A stretch of DNA of 64,000 nucleotides from Mesorhizobium_G sp050247155 (GCA_050247155.1 JBFWUS010000013.1:1-64000), one strand, 5' to 3'; numbered from the stretch's first letter, positions 25,791 to 34,560 are shown. The notes: generated by a model from the sequence alone, not told the origin. Numbers and translations: made by a program.

Positions 25791-26849
25791 GTGGCAGATC
25801 TTCGCGTCCAGGTCGGCAGGACCGCACTGAAGAACCCGGTCATCGCCGCACCCGGCGAGCATCTGATCGAGGCGGCGGGAATCCGCTCCGCCATCCTGGC
25901 CGGCGCCGGCGCGGTGGTTGGCAAGTCGATCAACGAGTCGCTCGCCGCCAAGTCGCAACTGCGTCGCGCCGAATATGTCGCCCTCGGTCCGGATTGGTCG
26001 GAAGTCCCGTGGGGACCGTCGGCGCCGGCCGGAACCACGGTTCTGTCGCGCTCGGGACTGCCGCCGATGGATTTCGACGCCTGGCTTGCGCAGGCCGTTG
26101 CGATGGACGCGCTCGCCCGCCAGCACGATTGCCTCTTCGTGCCTTCCATCATCCTCGCCGCTGAAGAACCGGCGCTTGACATGGCCCGGCGCATCGAGGC
26201 GGCGGGATTGCGCGTGCTCGAATTCAATATCGGAACCCCCTATGCAAGCGAGGCGGCAAAGGGAGCCGTTTCCACCGTGCTGTCGCCCGAGCGCGTGGGG
26301 ACGTTGACCCGGATGATGACCGAGGCGATGGGCCTTCCGGTCTGGATCAAGATCACCGGCCAGAGCGAACGCGTGCCGGACCTCGCCGCGGCGGCTTTCG
26401 ACGCGGGGGCCGAAAGCGTGGTCATGGCGGGCCGCGCGCTGGGCATGCTGCCCGACCTCGAAACCCAGGCGCCCGTGCTCTCCACCAGCGGCGGCATCGG
26501 CGGACCCTGGAACCTGCCTCTCACCTGCCACTGGCTTGCCAATTCGCGCGCCGTGCTTGGTGCCGGGCGCCACCTGATCGGCATCAACGGCGCCACCAGC
26601 GGCCATGACGTGGCGCGCATGATGCTGGCCGGCGCTTCCGCCGTCGGCATGACTTCCGAAGTGATGCTGCGCGGCTGGGGCGTGCTTTCCCGCGCCGTCG
26701 CCGACCTCGACGCCTATTGCGAGGCGAAATCCATGGCCGCGCGCGACCTCGTCGGCCGCGCCGACGACGCCCGCAAGCGCTTTGCCGATATGCCCGAACT
26801 CGACGAGCGCTGGCGCGACTACATTCCCGCACCGCTCGCGAGCGAATGA
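25791..26849 (+). CDS. Dihydroorotate dehydrogenase/PreA-like FMN enzyme
   Basis: A 352-residue TIM-barrel flavoprotein starting at GTG 25791 with GAGGTGA upstream. Typical segments are ADLRVQVGRTALKNPVIAAPGE, LRVLEFNIGTPYA, LPVWIKITGQ, and the phosphate-binding ending GINGATSGHDVARMMLAGASAVGMTSEV. The catalytic base position and full FMN contacts cannot be verified by eye. It resembles the PreA half of bacterial dihydropyrimidine dehydrogenase, but there is no PreT partner and no Fe-S cluster extension. With the following hydrolase and cupin it suggests oxidation or reduction of a cyclic nitrogen compound. Confidence 0.75.
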   Translation: MADLRVQVGRTALKNPVIAAPGEHLIEAAGIRSAILAGAGAVVGKSINESLAAKSQLRRAEYVALGPDWSEVPWGPSAPAGTTVLSRSGLPPMDFDAWLAQAVAMDALARQHDCLFVPSIILAAEEPALDMARRIEAAGLRVLEFNIGTPYASEAAKGAVSTVLSPERVGTLTRMMTEAMGLPVWIKITGQSERVPDLAAAAFDAGAESVVMAGRALGMLPDLETQAPVLSTSGGIGGPWNLPLTCHWLANSRAVLGAGRHLIGINGATSGHDVARMMLAGASAVGMTSEVMLRGWGVLSRAVADLDAYCEAKSMAARDLVGRADDARKRFADMPELDERWRDYIPAPLASE

Positions 26850-26864
26850 TACAGGAGCCCCGAC

Positions 26865-27773
26865 ATGACCACCGAGATTGACCAGACGCGGATCGATGCA
26901 CTCATGAAGGGAGCGGTCGACCTTCACATCCATTCAGGCCCCTCGCTGCATCCGCGCAAGATCGACCACATCGAGGCGTTGCGCGCCGCCGACGAAGCCG
27001 GCATGCGCGCGATCCTGCTCAAGGATCACTACTATCCGACCATGCCTGTCGCGACGCTGCTCAACAACAACAACATGGGCAAGAGCACCAAAGTGCTGAG
27101 CGCCATCGTGCTCAACCACCCGCTGGGCGGCTTCAACCCATCGGCGGTCGACTACGCGCTGAAACAGGGCGCGCGGATCGTGTGGATGCCGACCGCCCAT
27201 GCCGAGAACCACATCATCAAGACCGCCAAGGATCTGAAGGGCAAGTTCCCCGAAAACACCAAGAAGACGGTCGAGGCCGCGGGCCTGCGCCTGATCGATG
27301 ACCGCGGCGTTGTGCTGGACGAGGTCAAGGCCATTCTCGACCTGATCGCTGAAGCCGACGCTTGCGTCTCCGCCGGCCACCACCACATCGACGAGGCTTT
27401 CCCCTTCTATGAGGAAGCCAGGAAGCGCGGTGTCGGACGGCTGTTCCTCAACCACCCGACCTATGTCAACGGCGCCTCCATGGACCAGGTGCGCGCGCTC
27501 GTCGACATGGGAGTGATGATCGAGCATTCCATCTGCATGTTCGTTCCCTCCACTTTCTATCTATTCGACGAGGACCACCTGAAAGAGGTGGTCGCCGCCG
27601 CCCGCGTCGACAACACCTTCTTCGGATCAGACCTCGGCCAGAACAACAACCCGACCCCGGTCGAGGGCATGCGTCAGATGATCGAGCTGTTGCTCAAGCT
27701 CGGCTACTCCGATGCGGACGTGCGCAAGATGACAGCCGACAATGCGGGCCGCTTTGTCGGCCTCGACGCATGA
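26865..27773 (+). CDS. DUF6282 metal-dependent hydrolase-like protein (amidohydrolase fold)
   Basis: A 302-residue protein with amidohydrolase-type metal motifs: DLHIHSGPSLHPR near the N-terminus (HxH), ILLKDHYYPT (carboxylated-Lys-like position), CVSAGHHHIDEAFPF, LFLNHPTYVNGA and FGSDLGQNNNPTPVEG (metal Asp). This combination matches the DUF6282 family, whose reactions are not established. A good ribosome site (AGGAG) precedes the ATG, 15 bp after the flavoenzyme gene. Its stop overlaps a small downstream ORF by ATGA. A hydrolase acting on a cyclic amide or lactone is a reasonable guess. Confidence 0.72.
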   Translation: MTTEIDQTRIDALMKGAVDLHIHSGPSLHPRKIDHIEALRAADEAGMRAILLKDHYYPTMPVATLLNNNNMGKSTKVLSAIVLNHPLGGFNPSAVDYALKQGARIVWMPTAHAENHIIKTAKDLKGKFPENTKKTVEAAGLRLIDDRGVVLDEVKAILDLIAEADACVSAGHHHIDEAFPFYEEARKRGVGRLFLNHPTYVNGASMDQVRALVDMGVMIEHSICMFVPSTFYLFDEDHLKEVVAAARVDNTFFGSDLGQNNNPTPVEGMRQMIELLLKLGYSDADVRKMTADNAGRFVGLDA

Positions 27774-27916
27774 GCGACCCGCGCCGGCCGACAAGGCGCG
27801 GCGTCTCGGCATTCATTTGCGGCTCCGACCAGAGCATCCTGCTGGCGGGCGCCCGCGCCATCGCGGCCGCCCCGCGGGCCGTTCAGATTGAAGCACAATC
27901 AGGAAAAGGTAGCTGA
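27770..27916 (+). CDS. Small ORF, 48 codons, translationally coupled (uncertain)
   Basis: ATG 27770 overlaps the DUF6282 stop (ATGA), and the TGA at 27914 is 2 bp before the cupin start at 27919. The exact fit between two genes is what a coupled leader or small protein would show. The product (MSDPRRPTRRGV..., with a hydrophobic LLAGARAIAAAP stretch) has no family I recognise. It may only serve to keep ribosomes on the message, or be chance in GC-rich DNA. Confidence 0.3.
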   Translation: MSDPRRPTRRGVSAFICGSDQSILLAGARAIAAAPRAVQIEAQSGKGS

Positions 27917-27918
27917 CC

Positions 27919-28269
27919 ATGACCATTCACGGCATCGACTGGAGCACGATCGAATGGAAGAATATCCGCAGCGGCGTGGACCAGAAGGCATTTTCCGGCA
28001 ACAGCGCGACCATCGCCATGCATCGGCTTCAGCCCGACCATGAGCCGAGGCCCCACAAGCACGTCTACGAGCAGATCGCCTACATCGTTTCCGGCACCGT
28101 CGATTTCCACGTCGCCGGTGAGGTCCGGCGCATGGGGCCGGGCAGCCTGATTGTCGTTCCGCCGAACGTCATGCACCACGCGGTCGTTGTCGGCGATGAA
28201 GAAGTCATCAACATCGACATCTTCACACCGGCGCGACCGCAATATGCGCCGGTACCCAAGGACGATTGA
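27919..28269 (+). CDS. Single-domain cupin protein
   Basis: A 116-residue beta-barrel protein. Cupin motif 1 is in RPHKHVYEQIAYIVSGTVDF (His, His, Glu metal ligands), and motif 2 in GSLIVVPPNVMHHAVVVGD (final His). Such small cupins bind Mn, Fe or Zn and act as dioxygenases, isomerases or ligand sensors. It begins 2 bp after the 48-codon ORF and 43 bp before the deacetylase gene, so it belongs to the same transcription unit. The reaction is not deducible. Confidence 0.8.
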   Translation: MTIHGIDWSTIEWKNIRSGVDQKAFSGNSATIAMHRLQPDHEPRPHKHVYEQIAYIVSGTVDFHVAGEVRRMGPGSLIVVPPNVMHHAVVVGDEEVINIDIFTPARPQYAPVPKDD

Positions 28270-28312
28270 CCGGTCCCTCCGGCAGACCGTCTGTTTCATC
28301 GGAAGGAAGATC

Positions 28313-29344
28313 ATGCGCGCCGTCGTCTCCCCATCGCAACGCGGTTACAAGTCCGCGCCGGCTTTTTTCCGCGGCAAGCTCATCGAAAGCCAGGACTCGC
28401 CCGAGCGGCTGGAGGCGTTCGTCGCAGTGGTGCGGGAGATGGGGCTGGACCTGGTCGAACCACCGGTGATCGCGGATACGCTCCTGAAGAGCGTTCACGA
28501 TCCCGCCTATCTCGAATTCCTCGCCGAGGCGCCCCACCGTTGGCACGAGATGATGCCGGACCTGACGTCGCTGATGCCCAACATCTATCCGACGCGGCAC
28601 TTTCCGGCTCGCCGGCCCCGGCATTTTCTCGGCCAGGCCGGGTATTATCTCGGCGACATGGTTTCGCCGCTGACGGCCGAGACCTGGGGGGCGGCACTCG
28701 GGTCAGCCTCGAGCGCGGCGCACGCAGCGAACCTGGTGCTGGCGGGCGAACCGGTCGCCTACGCCCTCTGTCGTCCGTCCGGCCACCATGCCCACGGCGA
28801 CATGGGCCAGGGCTTCTGCTTCCTGAACAATGCGGCGATTGCCGCCACGGTGGGACGAACCCGCCACGCGCGCGTCGCGGTGATCGACATCGACGTCCAT
28901 CACGGCAACGGCACGCAGCACATTTTCTACGATCGCAACGACGTCCTTTTTGCCTCGCTGCACAGCGACACCGACATGACCTACCCCTTCTTCACCGGCT
29001 ATGCCGACGAAGTCGGGACCGGCAGGGGCGAAGGTTTCAACCTCAACCTGCCGCTGGCCGCCGGCTCCGGCGATGCGGCTTATCTGTCGGCGCTCGACAC
29101 CGCCATTGAACGCATAAGGCGGTTCGATCCGGGCTTCCTCGTCGTCTCGCTCGGGCTCGACGCGCACGAAAGCGACCTACTGGGTTCGCTCGACGTCAGC
29201 TCGGACGGGTTTGTCGAGATCGCCCGCCGACTGGCTGCGTTGCGGTTGCCGACAGTGCTCGTGCAGGAAGGCGGCTATACCGTATCGGAGCTGGGCCATG
29301 TGCTGCGCTCGGTTCTGTCCGTGTTCGGGACGACGGCGAAGTAG
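28313..29344 (+). CDS. Histone deacetylase family, acetylpolyamine amidohydrolase-like
   Basis: A 343-residue Zn-dependent amidohydrolase from ATG 28313 with AAGGAAG upstream. The catalytic His-His is in RPSGHHAHGDMGQG, the Zn ligands are in IDIDVHHGNGTQHIF and SLGLDAHESDLLG, and the transition-state region is VLVQEGGYTVSELG. The N-terminal RGKLIESQDSPERLEAFV resembles the acetylpolyamine amidohydrolase group. It would deacetylate N-acetylated polyamines or related amides, releasing primary amines suited to the omega-transaminase in the same cluster. Last gene of the 22434-29344 run. Confidence 0.83.
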   Translation: MRAVVSPSQRGYKSAPAFFRGKLIESQDSPERLEAFVAVVREMGLDLVEPPVIADTLLKSVHDPAYLEFLAEAPHRWHEMMPDLTSLMPNIYPTRHFPARRPRHFLGQAGYYLGDMVSPLTAETWGAALGSASSAAHAANLVLAGEPVAYALCRPSGHHAHGDMGQGFCFLNNAAIAATVGRTRHARVAVIDIDVHHGNGTQHIFYDRNDVLFASLHSDTDMTYPFFTGYADEVGTGRGEGFNLNLPLAAGSGDAAYLSALDTAIERIRRFDPGFLVVSLGLDAHESDLLGSLDVSSDGFVEIARRLAALRLPTVLVQEGGYTVSELGHVLRSVLSVFGTTAK

Positions 29345-29700
29345 GGTTGGCGCACCTCTGATACGGCCCTCCCCGCTCTCAATCACGGCTCCTGCCGCCG
29401 GATGGCGCGCATATCCGCGGAACCCATCCGGAACGCGCCTCTCTCAAAAGACGTTTTGTCATACGGGACGGCTTTTTAACAATTCCCCGATCCAATCGGA
29501 TTGATCGATGAACTGTCGATCATCGGGCGCCCGTTTGCGGAAATCTTGTGTTGCGTGCAAGGCGTGGGCCACACAGCCAGAGCGCTTTAGGCTAAATCCG
29601 CTTCAGCAAATGCCGGGACTAAACACCTAGATCCGCCTTTGCAATCTATGCAGAGACCTGCCTCGGTCCACATCTCAAGCTACTTTTTAAAACCCGAGAT
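29345..29700. other. Geneless gap with an inverted repeat
   Basis: About 355 bp between convergent genes (deacetylase and Lrp-type regulator). No credible reading frame. TGATCGA (29502-29508) and TCGATCA (29516-29522) form a small stem, preceded by a CTTTTTAAC tract, which could contribute to termination. The rest shows nothing I can name. Confidence 0.45.
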
Positions 29701-30183
29701 TCATGTCTCATCGAAGAAATGGATTGTCTGTAACTTTACATGCTGCGCCACGGTGATCGAGCGATACGTCTTTATGATCGGGCATCGTCGCATGAATTCG
29801 CGCGTCACTTCGCGAAACTCATCCATATCTATGACATTGACGCACGCAAGGATGTCTGTGTCGCCGGTTATGACGTCGCAGCATGACACGTGCGGCGAGG
29901 CCCTCAGCACGTCCAAAAGCTCGTTGAATATATTGAGCTGATGGGATGACAGGGATATCTCAACCCAGATCGCCATCTTGCGCTCCGCATGCGCCCGGTT
30001 GACGACCGATACGTCGCCGACAATCACGCCGGTATCCCTCAGGCGGCGGATCCGCCGATGGCATGCGGGCTGGGAGATGCCCACTTTGTCGGCCAGTTGC
30101 TGAAAGGTCAGCAAGCTGGACTGCTGAAGAAGATTCAGCAGTTTTCGGTCAGTGCGATCCAGACCCACTTTGGCCGAAGACAT
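29701..30183 (-). CDS. Lrp/AsnC family transcriptional regulator
   Basis: A 160-residue feast/famine regulator. Start ATG 30183 is chosen because GGAG lies 6 bases upstream. Longer in-frame starts at 30195 and 30255 exist. The helix-turn-helix is TFQQLADKVGISQPACHRRIRRL, and the RAM ligand domain includes VWEISL-like MAIWVEISLS and DITACVNV-like DILACVNVIDMDEF. Divergent from the Cys/Met-type PLP enzyme gene at 30406, which it most likely regulates, with an amino acid as the signal. Confidence 0.88.
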   Translation of the reverse strand: MSSAKVGLDRTDRKLLNLLQQSSLLTFQQLADKVGISQPACHRRIRRLRDTGVIVGDVSVVNRAHAERKMAIWVEISLSSHQLNIFNELLDVLRASPHVSCCDVITGDTDILACVNVIDMDEFREVTREFMRRCPIIKTYRSITVAQHVKLQTIHFFDET

Positions 30184-30316
30184 CGAACGCTCCATGCGGC
30201 TGCCGAGCCTGTCGAGCAAGGCGCAGCTACTTCCTCGTAGCAAGACCGGCCCCAAGGCCGCGTGGCAAGAGGCGGTGACCGTTTTATGCGCACAAGGGGC
30301 GAACGGGTTATAGAAT

Positions 30317-30328
30317 TGCCGATCGGCA
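30317..30328. promoter_or_regulatory. TGCCGATCGGCA palindrome in the Lrp/PLP-lyase divergent gap
   Basis: A perfect 12-bp palindrome about midway between the two divergent starts (30183 and 30406). Position fits an Lrp-type or other operator. In GC-rich DNA a chance palindrome of this size is possible. Confidence 0.3.
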
Positions 30329-30405
30329 GGCCAAAAAAGAGAAAACCATAGAGCGTGCAGATGCCATGATTGGCGGGTGTTATCGACCCCGAAGCCAAGC
30401 GCTTC

Positions 30406-31581
30406 ATGCCGCTTGATGGTTCACAGGTTCGAATGTTGCCTTACGCCGCCGATACAATTCTCGCCCAGGCTTCCGGCGAAGAGCACGACCCTACCGGCGC
30501 GGTCGTTCCTCCCATCCATCTGGCGACAACCTATATACGCCCACCAGAGGGCCATTCGTCGACCGGGTGGAGTTACAGTCGCTATGGCTATCCGGGGTTG
30601 GAGAAGCCCGAGGCGACGCTCAAAGCACTCGAGGGAGCAGCCGACTGCCGTCTGTTCAGTTCAGGCATGTCCGCCATGACGGCGGTCGTCATGGCGCTCC
30701 GGCCCGGCGATCATTGCGTGTTTCCCATCGATATGTATCACGGCCTCAAGACCTGGCTAATGGCATACTCGGACCATTGGGGCGTGCGAATAGACCATGT
30801 CGACATGACCGACCAAGACAAGGTCCGCGCCGCGGTGATCCCGGGAACGACGCGCCTTGTCTGGCTTGAGACGCCGTCCAATCCTCACTGGCACATTTAT
30901 GACATTGCCAAGCTGGCCGAAATTGCTCACCGGGCAGGGGCCAAGCTTGTCGTCGACAACACAGTCGCGACGCCGATCCTTACCCAGCCGATCAAACTTG
31001 GTGCGGACGTTGTCGTTCATTCGGCCACCAAATACCTGAACGGACATAGTGATGTCTTGGCAGGAGCGGCGTTGACCGCAGCCAATGACAGCTTCTGGGA
31101 GCGGGTCGTATTCAACCGTGATTATCACGGTAGCATCCTCGGCCAGTTCCAGTCCTTTCTGCTGATGCGGGGCATGCGCACGCTTCATTTGCGTATCGCA
31201 CGGTCTTGCGAATCGGCCATCGCGCTCGCTGAAGCTCTTGGACGGCATCCGAAGGTCACGGCGGTTTTCTACCCCGGCCTGCCAACGCATCCGGGTCACT
31301 CCCTGGCCGCGCGCCAAATGAGCGGTGGTTTCGGCGGCATGCTCTCCATCGTCGTTGCCGGTGGCGCGAGCGAGGCAGACCGGGTCTTGACGCGCACGCA
31401 AATATGGAAGCCGGCAACATCGTTGGGGGGGGTAGAAAGTCTGATCGAGCGGCGTGGGGCAACCGAGGGCCCGGATTCACATATCGATCCAGGCCTCTTG
31501 CGCCTCTCTGTCGGGATCGAGGTCACCGCGGACCTGATCCACGATCTGTTGACGGCCCTTGACCCAAGTATCGGCAGCTAG
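30406..31581 (+). CDS. Cys/Met-metabolism PLP enzyme (cystathionine gamma-synthase/lyase family)
   Basis: About 391 residues from ATG 30406. A TTG at 30370 and an ATG at 30433 are other possible starts, and none has a strong ribosome site. Family marks: PPIHLATTYIRP, SYSRYGYPGLEKPEATL, CRLFSSGMSAMTAV, LVWLETPSNPHWHIYDI, KLVVDNTVATP, and PLP lysine in VVHSATKYLNGHSDVLAGA. The ending SLGGVESLIERRG and LLRLSVGIEV are also typical. Could be a gamma- or beta-lyase or a synthase. The divergent Lrp gene and downstream hydratase suggest catabolism of a sulfur or other gamma-substituted amino acid. The TAG stop lies in the CTAG that begins a repeat. Confidence 0.82.
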   Translation: MPLDGSQVRMLPYAADTILAQASGEEHDPTGAVVPPIHLATTYIRPPEGHSSTGWSYSRYGYPGLEKPEATLKALEGAADCRLFSSGMSAMTAVVMALRPGDHCVFPIDMYHGLKTWLMAYSDHWGVRIDHVDMTDQDKVRAAVIPGTTRLVWLETPSNPHWHIYDIAKLAEIAHRAGAKLVVDNTVATPILTQPIKLGADVVVHSATKYLNGHSDVLAGAALTAANDSFWERVVFNRDYHGSILGQFQSFLLMRGMRTLHLRIARSCESAIALAEALGRHPKVTAVFYPGLPTHPGHSLAARQMSGGFGGMLSIVVAGGASEADRVLTRTQIWKPATSLGGVESLIERRGATEGPDSHIDPGLLRLSVGIEVTADLIHDLLTALDPSIGS

Positions 31582-31848
31582 AGCGGTTCGGGGTTGGATG
31601 GAAACGGTTCTGTTTTTCCGATGGCGATGTGATCCGCTGGGAAGGCAGCGCGGGCCGACTTGGGGGCGCGGCCAAGCCGGGCCGACGAAGCGGATGTGCG
31701 CTGGCGGGAAACCCATCAGGACGGGTCAATTCGATCCATATCCCATGGCGTCCGTATTGATAGCACGGCCTTTTTCAGCCGCCTTGAGCCTGGATCGAAC
31801 TGCCTCCGGAAGAACGATTCCATCAGAATCATCGTCGAACCGATCCGG
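31578..31848. mobile_element. MITE-like element, about 271 bp, imperfect terminal repeats
   Basis: Left end CTAGAGCGGTTCGG then GATGGAAACGGTTCT; right end, read inverted, CCGGATCGGTTCG then GATGGAATCGTTCT. The ends match imperfectly over about 35 bp. Length and the first eight bases are close to the better-preserved element at 54005-54277, and both contain a central minus-strand stretch that translates to RITSP. No transposase gene. It fills the gap between the PLP-enzyme and hydratase genes. Confidence 0.5.
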
Positions 31849-31853
31849 CCTCC

Positions 31854-32657
31854 ATGCGTGAGACGCCAGCAGCTATCGAGCGTGACCCGCAGTTCCAGAA
31901 GGCGGCACAAGCGATCCTGCGCGCCGGGCGGCAGACTCGGGCAATGCCACCACTGTCCGGAAAATTTCCTCAATTGAACGTGGATGACGCATACCGGATT
32001 CAGGACCTTCTCACGCAAGCCTATCGCCAGGAGGGCACGAATTTTGCCGGCTACAAGATCGGTTTGACTTCGCGGTCGGCACAGCTTGCATCCAACCTGA
32101 CTGAACCGATCCATGGGCGGATCATGAGTGGCTCCGTGTATCATTCGGGGGCTCGGCTGTCGGCGGCAAACTTCATAAAGCCGCATGTCGAGATCGAGCT
32201 TGCCTTCGTCATGGGCTGTGACCTCGCCGGAGGTGACCTGTCGCCCGCCGACGTCGCGGCGGCCACGGAATTCGTCATCCCTGCCCTCGAAGTGGTGGAT
32301 CATCGGATGAAAGACCCGCGTACGATCTCGGATACGATTGCCGACAATTCGGCTTTTGCTGCCATTGTCCTTTCCGCGCAGCGCTTTCGCCCGAACGACA
32401 TCAGTGCCGCCTGGATAGGGGCCATTTTGTCCCGCAACGGCCTCGTAGAGGAATCCGGCGTTTCCGGAGTCGGCATCGAGCATCCCGGCGCGTGTGTGGC
32501 GTGGCTGGCCGACGCTCTCGGCCAGAGAGGCGAGAGCTTGCGCAAGGGCGATATCGTCATGTCGGGCGCTTTTGCCCGGTCAGTCGCCGTTGTCGGCGGG
32601 GACGACATCCACGCCGATTACGGCCCGCTCGGCAAAATCGAAGTTTCATTCTTGTGA
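31854..32657 (+). CDS. 2-keto-4-pentenoate hydratase-like enzyme (FAH fold)
   Basis: A 267-residue member of the hydratase/decarboxylase group that includes MhpD, HpaH and related enzymes. Typical segments: NVDDAYRIQDLLTQ, FAGYKIGLTSRSAQ, IKPHVEIELAFVMG (metal-binding Glu pair), FVIPALEVVDHRM and DNSAFAAIVL. It adds water to 2-oxo-pent-4-enoate or 2-oxo-hept-diene-type products. There is no aromatic ring-cleavage gene nearby. Start ATG 31854 immediately follows the repeat element, so expression may depend on a promoter within or beyond it. Confidence 0.8.
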   Translation: MRETPAAIERDPQFQKAAQAILRAGRQTRAMPPLSGKFPQLNVDDAYRIQDLLTQAYRQEGTNFAGYKIGLTSRSAQLASNLTEPIHGRIMSGSVYHSGARLSAANFIKPHVEIELAFVMGCDLAGGDLSPADVAAATEFVIPALEVVDHRMKDPRTISDTIADNSAFAAIVLSAQRFRPNDISAAWIGAILSRNGLVEESGVSGVGIEHPGACVAWLADALGQRGESLRKGDIVMSGAFARSVAVVGGDDIHADYGPLGKIEVSFL

Positions 32658-32698
32658 TCATCCGACGGCATCAACCTTCACGCTGAAAGGAACGTGCA

Positions 32699-34345
32699 AT
32701 GACCCTTCACAATCGCAACGAAAAGCCTGTGCCCGCCTCTGTCAAACAGATGGCCGAGATGGCCATGGCCAACAGGATGGACAGGCGCGAATTCCTGACC
32801 ATTGCCAGTACGATGGGGCTGTCGACCGCGGCTGCCTATGGCCTCCTGGGACTGTCGGCTCCTGTTCCCGCGCGGGCGCAAAGTCCCAGGAAGGGGGGCG
32901 TGCTCAAAGTCGGAATGCTGGTCAAGGATCTCAAGGATCCGCGCACGTTCGACTGGGGTGAGATGGGCAATCTCGGGCGCCAGATGCTCGAACCTTTCGT
33001 CAAGTACACCGCCGATTTCACCTTCGAGCCCGTTCTTCTGGAGAGCTGGGACGTCAATGATGACGCGACCGAATATGTCCTGCATCTGCGCAAGGGGGTC
33101 AAATGGAACAACGGCGATGAATTCAACGCCGACGACGCGTTCTTCAACCTCAACCGCTGGTGCGATAAGAAAGCGGAAGGCAATTCCATGGCCGGCCGCA
33201 TGGCAGCTCTCGCCGATCCAGCAACGGGCAAAGCGCGCGAAGGCGCGATCACCAAAGTCGATGATCATACGATCAAGTTGACCCTTGCGAACTCCGATAT
33301 CTCCATCATCGCGAATTTCGCCGATTTCCCGGCGTTGCTTGTGCATCGCAGCTTCGAGGAAACCGGTAGCAATCTGGTCAAGCATCCCATCGGCACAGGT
33401 CCGTTCGAACTTGTCTCCTTCGATACGTCCGTTCGCGCGGAGTTCAAGCGGCGCAAAAGCGCTTGGTGGGGCGGCGAGACATATCTCGACGGTATCGAAT
33501 TTATCGACTACGGCAGCGATCCCAACGCGTTGGTCAGCGCTTTCGAATCCGGCGAAGTGCACTGCAACTTCGAAACGACCGGCGACCAGGTTGCAGTGTT
33601 AGATGGAATAGGGCTTTCACGAAGCGAAGTGCTCACTGCAGGTACAGTTGTCGCTCGCTTTAACGTCACCAACAAGCCCTATGACGACCAACGGGTGCGC
33701 AATGCCATGCAACTGGCGGTGGATAACTCGGCTGTCCTTCAGCTCGGTTATGGGAACCTTGGCAGTGTTGCCGAGAACCATCATGTATGCTCGATCCACC
33801 CTGAATATGTCGCGTTGCCAAAGGTTGCGCGGGATACGGGAAAGGCCAAGGCGATCATGCAGGAAGCGGGTCAACTCGACTTCGAACACGAGCTGATCAG
33901 CGACGATGAAGATTGGCACAAGAATACTGCGGGCGCGATCGCCGCGCAGATCAGGGAAGCGGGTATCAAGGTCAAGCACACCGTGCTGCCGGGCTCGACC
34001 TTCTGGAACGACTGGACAAAATATCCGTTCTCGCTGACCGGATGGACAATGCGTCCGCTGGGCGTCCAGGTTCTCGCGCTCGCTTACCGGTCCGGAGAAG
34101 CCTGGAACGAAACTGGCTTTTCGAGCAAGGAATTTGACGCCAAACTCAACGAGGCGCTCTCCATCGCCGATGTGGAGAAGCGCCAGGTGGTTATGCAGGA
34201 TGTCGAGAAAATCCTGCAGGATTCCGGTGTGATCATCCAGCCTTATTGGCGCAAGATATTTGTTCACTTCGTCGCGGCGGTGAAGAACCATCGCGCTCAT
34301 CCGCTGAACGAGTTGCACTTCGAGAAAGTGTGGCTGGATGCGTGA
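32699..34345 (+). CDS. ABC substrate-binding protein, family 5 (peptide/nickel/opine type)
   Basis: A 548-residue exported protein. The N-terminal MDRREFLTIAS followed by a hydrophobic stretch (AAAYGLLGLSAPVPARAQ) looks like a Tat-type or long Sec signal. The body has the family 5 pattern VLLESWDVNDDATEYVLHLR, KWNNGDEFNADDAFFNLNRW, HPIGTGPFELVSF and VRNAMQLAVDNSAVL. No permease or ATPase genes follow, so it is an orphan here or lost its partners where the debris at 34346 begins. Its ligand cannot be read; adjacency to a PLP lyase hints at an amino-acid-derived compound. Confidence 0.82.
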   Translation: MTLHNRNEKPVPASVKQMAEMAMANRMDRREFLTIASTMGLSTAAAYGLLGLSAPVPARAQSPRKGGVLKVGMLVKDLKDPRTFDWGEMGNLGRQMLEPFVKYTADFTFEPVLLESWDVNDDATEYVLHLRKGVKWNNGDEFNADDAFFNLNRWCDKKAEGNSMAGRMAALADPATGKAREGAITKVDDHTIKLTLANSDISIIANFADFPALLVHRSFEETGSNLVKHPIGTGPFELVSFDTSVRAEFKRRKSAWWGGETYLDGIEFIDYGSDPNALVSAFESGEVHCNFETTGDQVAVLDGIGLSRSEVLTAGTVVARFNVTNKPYDDQRVRNAMQLAVDNSAVLQLGYGNLGSVAENHHVCSIHPEYVALPKVARDTGKAKAIMQEAGQLDFEHELISDDEDWHKNTAGAIAAQIREAGIKVKHTVLPGSTFWNDWTKYPFSLTGWTMRPLGVQVLALAYRSGEAWNETGFSSKEFDAKLNEALSIADVEKRQVVMQDVEKILQDSGVIIQPYWRKIFVHFVAAVKNHRAHPLNELHFEKVWLDA

Positions 34346-34371
34346 AGGAGCCGTCGCGGCGCAGCTCCGCA

Positions 34372-34560
34372 AGAATTCCGCCTGCAGCTCGCCCGCATGG
34401 AAGAAGCGCGCCGACAGACGCAGCGTCAGCTCGATCTGATCGACCGGCAGATCACGCGCCGCATGACGCCGCTGATCCCGCAATTGCTGCCGCACCGGCG
34501 CGCTTGCCGGCGCGGCAAGCCACCCGATCCTTGCGGGTTTTGTCGCAAATTTTTCGTTGT
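34372..34560 (+). pseudogene. Coiled-coil-like gene fragment
   Basis: One frame reads EFRLQLARMEEARRQTQRQ then LDLIDRQITRRMTP, a charged helical segment of the kind found in some transposases and DNA-binding proteins. No start, no domain that I recognise, and stops or nonsense on both sides. Probably debris left by insertion or deletion downstream of the family 5 binding protein. Confidence 0.3.
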
